64,000 bases of DNA from Nocardioidaceae bacterium (GTDB lineage Bacteria > Actinomycetota > Actinomycetes > Propionibacteriales > Nocardioidaceae), in contig CP076053.1 of assembly GCA_018672315.1 (NCBI GenBank), forward strand, positions 2,095,827 to 2,159,826, written 5' to 3'. This document shows positions 61,138-64,000 of the stretch, one piece after another. The notes under the pieces were generated by a model that ran no database searches, was not told where the DNA came from, and worked only from the letters and a program-made list of their open reading frames with translations. The stretch's first letter is position 1, and each line of letters starts with the position of its first letter. Position numbers and translations under genes: made by a program.

Positions 61138-62352
61138 GTGCTGGTGCTGGCGACCGTCGCCTTCTTCGCGACCGCGCCAGGTCAGTCGTTCGTCGTCTCC
61201 GTCTTCGTCGACGACTTCCTGGTGGGCACCGGTCTCTCGCGGACGGCCTTCTCGGGCCTGTACGCCGCGGGCACCGTCGTCTCGGCGCTGTCGATGCTCG
61301 CGCTGGGCCGTGTCGTCGACCGAGCAGGGCTCCGCGTGGCCTGGTGCGCAGTGGCGGCGGTGCTCGCGGTGGCCTGCGGGTTGGCGAGCGTGGCGTCGGG
61401 GGCGGTGCTCGCCTTCTTCGCCCTCGCGCTGCTGCGCTCATCCGGGCAGGGCGGCATGTCGCTGGTCGGGCAGCTGCTCGTCGCGCGCAGCTTCACGCGG
61501 CGTCGCGGTCAGGCGATGGCCGTGGCCAACCTCGGCGTCACGGGCGCCTCGATCGCGCTCCCGCCGTTGGTCGCGCTGCTCATCGTGGCAATCGGCTACC
61601 GCAGCGCGTACCTGCTGCTGGGCCTCGTGGTGCTCGTCGCCGTCGTGCCGCTCGGACTGCTCGTACGGACCGGGCCCGTCGCACCCGGCACCGACGTGGC
61701 GGCGCCGATGCCGGGCACCCCGCACGCACCGGACACCGAGGTGGCGGCGTTCCCCGCGGCGACACGCACGACCCGGGGGAGGTGGCCGGACCTGCCCTCG
61801 GCACGGGCCACCCGCATGCTGCTCGTGCTCGCCGCGCCTCCCCTGATCGCGACGGCACTGACGTTCCACGCGGTCTCGATCCTGGGGGAGCGCGGCATCG
61901 GCTTCATCGCGGCCGGCGTGGCGGTCGGTCTGATGGGCGCCACGGCCGTGGTCGGGGTGCTGGGCGCCGGCGTCGTGCTCGACCGGATCTCCACGCGCGT
62001 GACGCTGGCGCTGCTGAGCGCGCTCGAGCTCGTCGGCGTGCTCGCGCTCCTGGTGCCGACCGAGGCGGCGGCATACGTGTCCTTCGCGGTGCTCGGGGTC
62101 GCCGCCGGCGGGGTCGGCGTCGCCAACGGCACCGTGTGGGCGCGTACGTTCGGGCTCGCGGGACTCGGCCGCCTGCAGGGTCGTGCGCAGTCGTCGATGA
62201 TCACCTCCGCGGCGGTCGCCCCGCTGGTGCCGGCGCTGTCGTTGTCGCAGACGGGGTCGTACGTCGCCTCGCTCGTCGTGCTCGCCCTCGTCGCCGCGGC
62301 CGCCCTGACCCTGTCGCTCCTGCCTGATGCGGGCGCGCGCCGAGCGGACTGA
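61138..62352 (+). CDS. MFS transporter
   Basis: A 404-residue major facilitator with about 12 helices. Motif A-like loops are LALGRVVDRAGLRVAW and LLVARSFTRRRGQAMAVANLG (the latter typical of the monocarboxylate/oxalate-formate branch). The first helix starts immediately at the GTG (VLVLATVAFFATAPGQSF), so a more upstream start is likely. The same frame stays open back to a CTG that overlaps the pirin stop (CTGA) and would add 25 residues, including QRAHQW just before the helix. Substrate unknown. Confidence 0.83.
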   Translation: MLVLATVAFFATAPGQSFVVSVFVDDFLVGTGLSRTAFSGLYAAGTVVSALSMLALGRVVDRAGLRVAWCAVAAVLAVACGLASVASGAVLAFFALALLRSSGQGGMSLVGQLLVARSFTRRRGQAMAVANLGVTGASIALPPLVALLIVAIGYRSAYLLLGLVVLVAVVPLGLLVRTGPVAPGTDVAAPMPGTPHAPDTEVAAFPAATRTTRGRWPDLPSARATRMLLVLAAPPLIATALTFHAVSILGERGIGFIAAGVAVGLMGATAVVGVLGAGVVLDRISTRVTLALLSALELVGVLALLVPTEAAAYVSFAVLGVAAGGVGVANGTVWARTFGLAGLGRLQGRAQSSMITSAAVAPLVPALSLSQTGSYVASLVVLALVAAAALTLSLLPDAGARRAD

Positions 62353-62363
62353 TCCTGCCGCCT

Positions 62364-62375
62364 GCGTGATCACGC
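62364..62375. promoter_or_regulatory. 12-bp palindrome GCGTGATCACGC before the FAD oxidoreductase gene
   Basis: A perfect palindrome about 26 bases before the ATG, at the expected -35 position for a TAGGTC -10. Plausible operator; the responsible regulator is unknown. Confidence 0.35.
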
Positions 62376-62400
62376 GCAGCTGGTCGGGCATAGGTCCTCC

Positions 62401-63831
62401 ATGACCACCGCCATCGTCGTCGGCTCCGGCCCCAACGGGCTCGCAGCAGCCGTACGCCTCGCCGAGGCCGGTCTCGACGTGACCGTGCTCGAGGCCGACG
62501 ACCGCATCGGCGGGGGAGCGTCCAGCGCGGAGCTGACCGTGCCGGGTGTGATCCACGACCTCGGATCCGGCTTCCACCCCCTCGGGGTCGCCTCGCCGTT
62601 CTTCCGCGACCAGGACCTGGCCCGGCACGGACTGCGCTACGTCTGGCCCGAGGTGCAGGTCGCCCATCCCCTCGACGACGAGCCTGCGGGGCTGATCTAC
62701 CGCGATGTGGAGCGGACCGCTTCGCGGCTCGGTGAGGACGCCGACGCCTGGCGTGATCTCTTCGGCGCCTTCGCCGGGCACACCGAGCATCTCGCCGACG
62801 ACGCCTTGGCGGCCCTGACGACGATCCCGCGGCACCCGCTGCTCCTGGCCCGCTTCGGACTGCGCGCCGCGCAGCCGGCCGGCCTGCTCGCGCGGCGCTG
62901 GAAGACCGCCGCGGCCCGGGGACTCTGGGCCGGGTGCGCGGCCCATGGCACGACTCCGTTCAGCAACCCTCTCTCCTCGGCAGCCGGGCTCCTGCTCGCC
63001 GTCGCCGCGCACTCCCACGGGTGGCCCGTCGCCCAGGGCGGGTCGCAGTCGGTCGCCGACGCTCTCGTCTCACGGCTCCGCGAGCTGGGCGGGAGCGTCG
63101 AGACGGGCGTACGCGTGACCTCGGTCGACGACCTCCCGCCGCACGACGTGCTGATGCTCGACACCGCCCCCGGGGCCGCCGCGCAGATCCTCGGCGACCG
63201 TCTCCCGGGTCGGGTGCGGCGGACGTACACGTCGTGGAAGCACGGGCCCGGGTCGTTCAAGATCGACATCGCGGTCGAGGGCGGACTGCCGTGGACGGAC
63301 CCCGACGTCGGCCGCGCCGGCACCGTGCACCTGGGTGGGACCTTCGAGGAGATCGCGTACGCCGAGCGCGAGGTCGCGGCCGGCCGGCTCGCCGAGCGCC
63401 CGTACGTGCTGCTGGGTCAGCAGTCGGTCGCCGATCCGACCCGAGCGGCCGGCGACGTGCACCCGGTGTGGGCGTACGCCCACGTGCCGAACGGGTGGGA
63501 GGGCACCCGGGAGGAGGGCTACGAGCTGATCATGCGTCAGATCGAGCGGTTCGCGCCGGGCGCGAGGGACCGCGTGGTCGGGCGGTCCGAGCACTCCCCG
63601 GCCGACCTGGAGGCCTGGAACCCCAACTACGTCGGCGGCGACATCGCCGCCGGCGCCACGGGGCCGATGCAGCTGGCCATGCGCCCACGGCTCACGCCCC
63701 AGCCGTGGCTGACCGGCGTGAAGGGCGTCTACCTCTGCTCGGCGGCCACGCTGCCCGGCCCAGGCGTGCACGGCATGTGCGGGCAGAACGCCGCGGTCAC
63801 GGCCCTGCGAGCGCTGAAGCTGCCCGGCTGA
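62401..63831 (+). CDS. Phytoene-desaturase-like FAD-dependent oxidoreductase
   Basis: A 476-residue flavoprotein. It has the dinucleotide-binding start AIVVGSGPNGLAAAVRLAEAG, VLEADDRIGGGASSAEL and the C-terminal LPGPGVHGMCGQNAA, the closing FAD contact of the carotenoid/retinol desaturase group. Many actinobacterial members have no carotenoid neighbour and act on unknown lipids, and no crt gene is present here. AGG and the palindrome lie upstream. It is followed by about 90 bases and the tRNA. Confidence 0.87.
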   Translation: MTTAIVVGSGPNGLAAAVRLAEAGLDVTVLEADDRIGGGASSAELTVPGVIHDLGSGFHPLGVASPFFRDQDLARHGLRYVWPEVQVAHPLDDEPAGLIYRDVERTASRLGEDADAWRDLFGAFAGHTEHLADDALAALTTIPRHPLLLARFGLRAAQPAGLLARRWKTAAARGLWAGCAAHGTTPFSNPLSSAAGLLLAVAAHSHGWPVAQGGSQSVADALVSRLRELGGSVETGVRVTSVDDLPPHDVLMLDTAPGAAAQILGDRLPGRVRRTYTSWKHGPGSFKIDIAVEGGLPWTDPDVGRAGTVHLGGTFEEIAYAEREVAAGRLAERPYVLLGQQSVADPTRAAGDVHPVWAYAHVPNGWEGTREEGYELIMRQIERFAPGARDRVVGRSEHSPADLEAWNPNYVGGDIAAGATGPMQLAMRPRLTPQPWLTGVKGVYLCSAATLPGPGVHGMCGQNAAVTALRALKLPG

Positions 63832-63923
63832 GCCGGGCTGAGCCGGCTGGGGGAGGCCCCGTCCGTGCCGCCTCTCCCTCCGTGGGAGGGTGTGTCCCGC
63901 CGTGCTCCTCGCAGCCCGGTCAC

Positions 63924-63997
63924 GCGGACGTGGTGTAAAAGCAGCGCACTTCTCTTCCAGAGAAGAGGTCGAGGTTCGAATCCTCGCGTCCGCTCCA
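63924..63997 (+). tRNA. tRNA-Gly(UCC), CCA encoded, atypical D-loop
   Basis: The acceptor GCGGACG pairs with CGTCCGC, the T-arm is CGAGG-TTCGAAT-CCTCG, and the anticodon arm CTTCT-CTTCCAG-AGAAG gives anticodon TCC. The discriminator is T and CCA is encoded. Two departures stand out. The D-loop reads AAAAGCA without the G18-G19 dinucleotide, and position 38 is G, so C32-G38 could close the anticodon loop to five bases. The D-stem relies on G-T pairs. It may be a non-translating or specialised tRNA. Confidence 0.9.
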
Positions 63998-64000
63998 TCT

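Noticed and set aside
63832-63923. Terminator after the FAD oxidoreductase gene
   Set aside because: Short stems such as CCCTCC-GTG-GGAGGG exist, but none is long or well placed enough to call.

Overview
This window comes from the chromosome of a high-GC Gram-positive bacterium. GC-rich third codon positions, many GTG starts, leaderless-looking promoters (TANNNT 6-7 bases before the start codon), mycothiol-type DinB proteins and the gene order all point to an actinobacterium, most likely Nocardioides or a relative in the Nocardioidaceae. The genus is an inference from overall character, not from a marker gene. Two blocks keep a gene order known from Mycobacterium tuberculosis: pncB-clpS-DUF2017-mec-cysO-cysM-murI-metallo-beta-lactamase-rph-rdgB (compare Rv1330c-Rv1341), and lpdA/deoD/pmmB plus accA3-maf-accE-accD-birA-PH protein-purK-purE (compare Rv3274c-Rv3308). 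Genes fill nearly all of the window, and no stretch over about 200 bases lacks a gene. I see no insertion sequence, phage, integron or CRISPR array.

Layout. 0-3.7 kb: end of a crotonase, then a leftward NAD-salvage cluster (pncB, an acyl-CoA synthetase, pncA). 3.7-11.7 kb: proteolysis adaptor ClpS, the CysO-dependent cysteine route (Mec protease, CysO carrier, CysM synthase), glutamate racemase, a likely cAMP phosphodiesterase, RNase PH and the ITP/XTP pyrophosphatase. 11.7-25.6 kb: a secreted penicillin-acylase-type hydrolase, adenosine deaminase and purine nucleoside phosphorylase, a small papain-like protein, an LPXTG surface protein, a DUF4012 membrane protein coupled to a phosphohexomutase, an FHA protein preceded by a gene with an amber codon at position 3, LpdA, and a SpoIID-type wall protein. 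25.7-38.2 kb: acyl-CoA carboxylase subunits AccA, AccD and AccE with biotin ligase BirA, Maf, a class III adenylate cyclase, an OmpR-type DNA-binding protein without receiver domain, and PurK/PurE.

38.2-52.2 kb is the accessory-looking part. It holds a thiolase and an aldo/keto reductase, then an 875-residue fusion of acyl-adenylating ligase, carrier domain and membrane acyltransferase behind a DtxR/IdeR-type iron box. Next come a two-component system with an Asp/Arg-rich exported protein and a small secreted protein, 17-bp tandem repeats, and a ferric-iron ABC transporter with its own iron box. 52.2-59.2 kb is a sodium/proton block: an Mrp antiporter operon with MrpA and MrpB fused, followed by NhaA. 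59.2-64 kb: an alpha/beta hydrolase, a pirin, an MFS transporter, a phytoene-desaturase-like oxidoreductase, and an atypical tRNA-Gly(UCC) at the edge.

The most promising leads are the iron-boxed ligase-carrier-acyltransferase fusion, the two-component island with matching 11-bp direct repeats on both sides, the tRNA-Gly lacking the G18-G19 pair (a feature of tRNAs used for wall synthesis in staphylococci), and the amber-interrupted small gene before the FHA protein.
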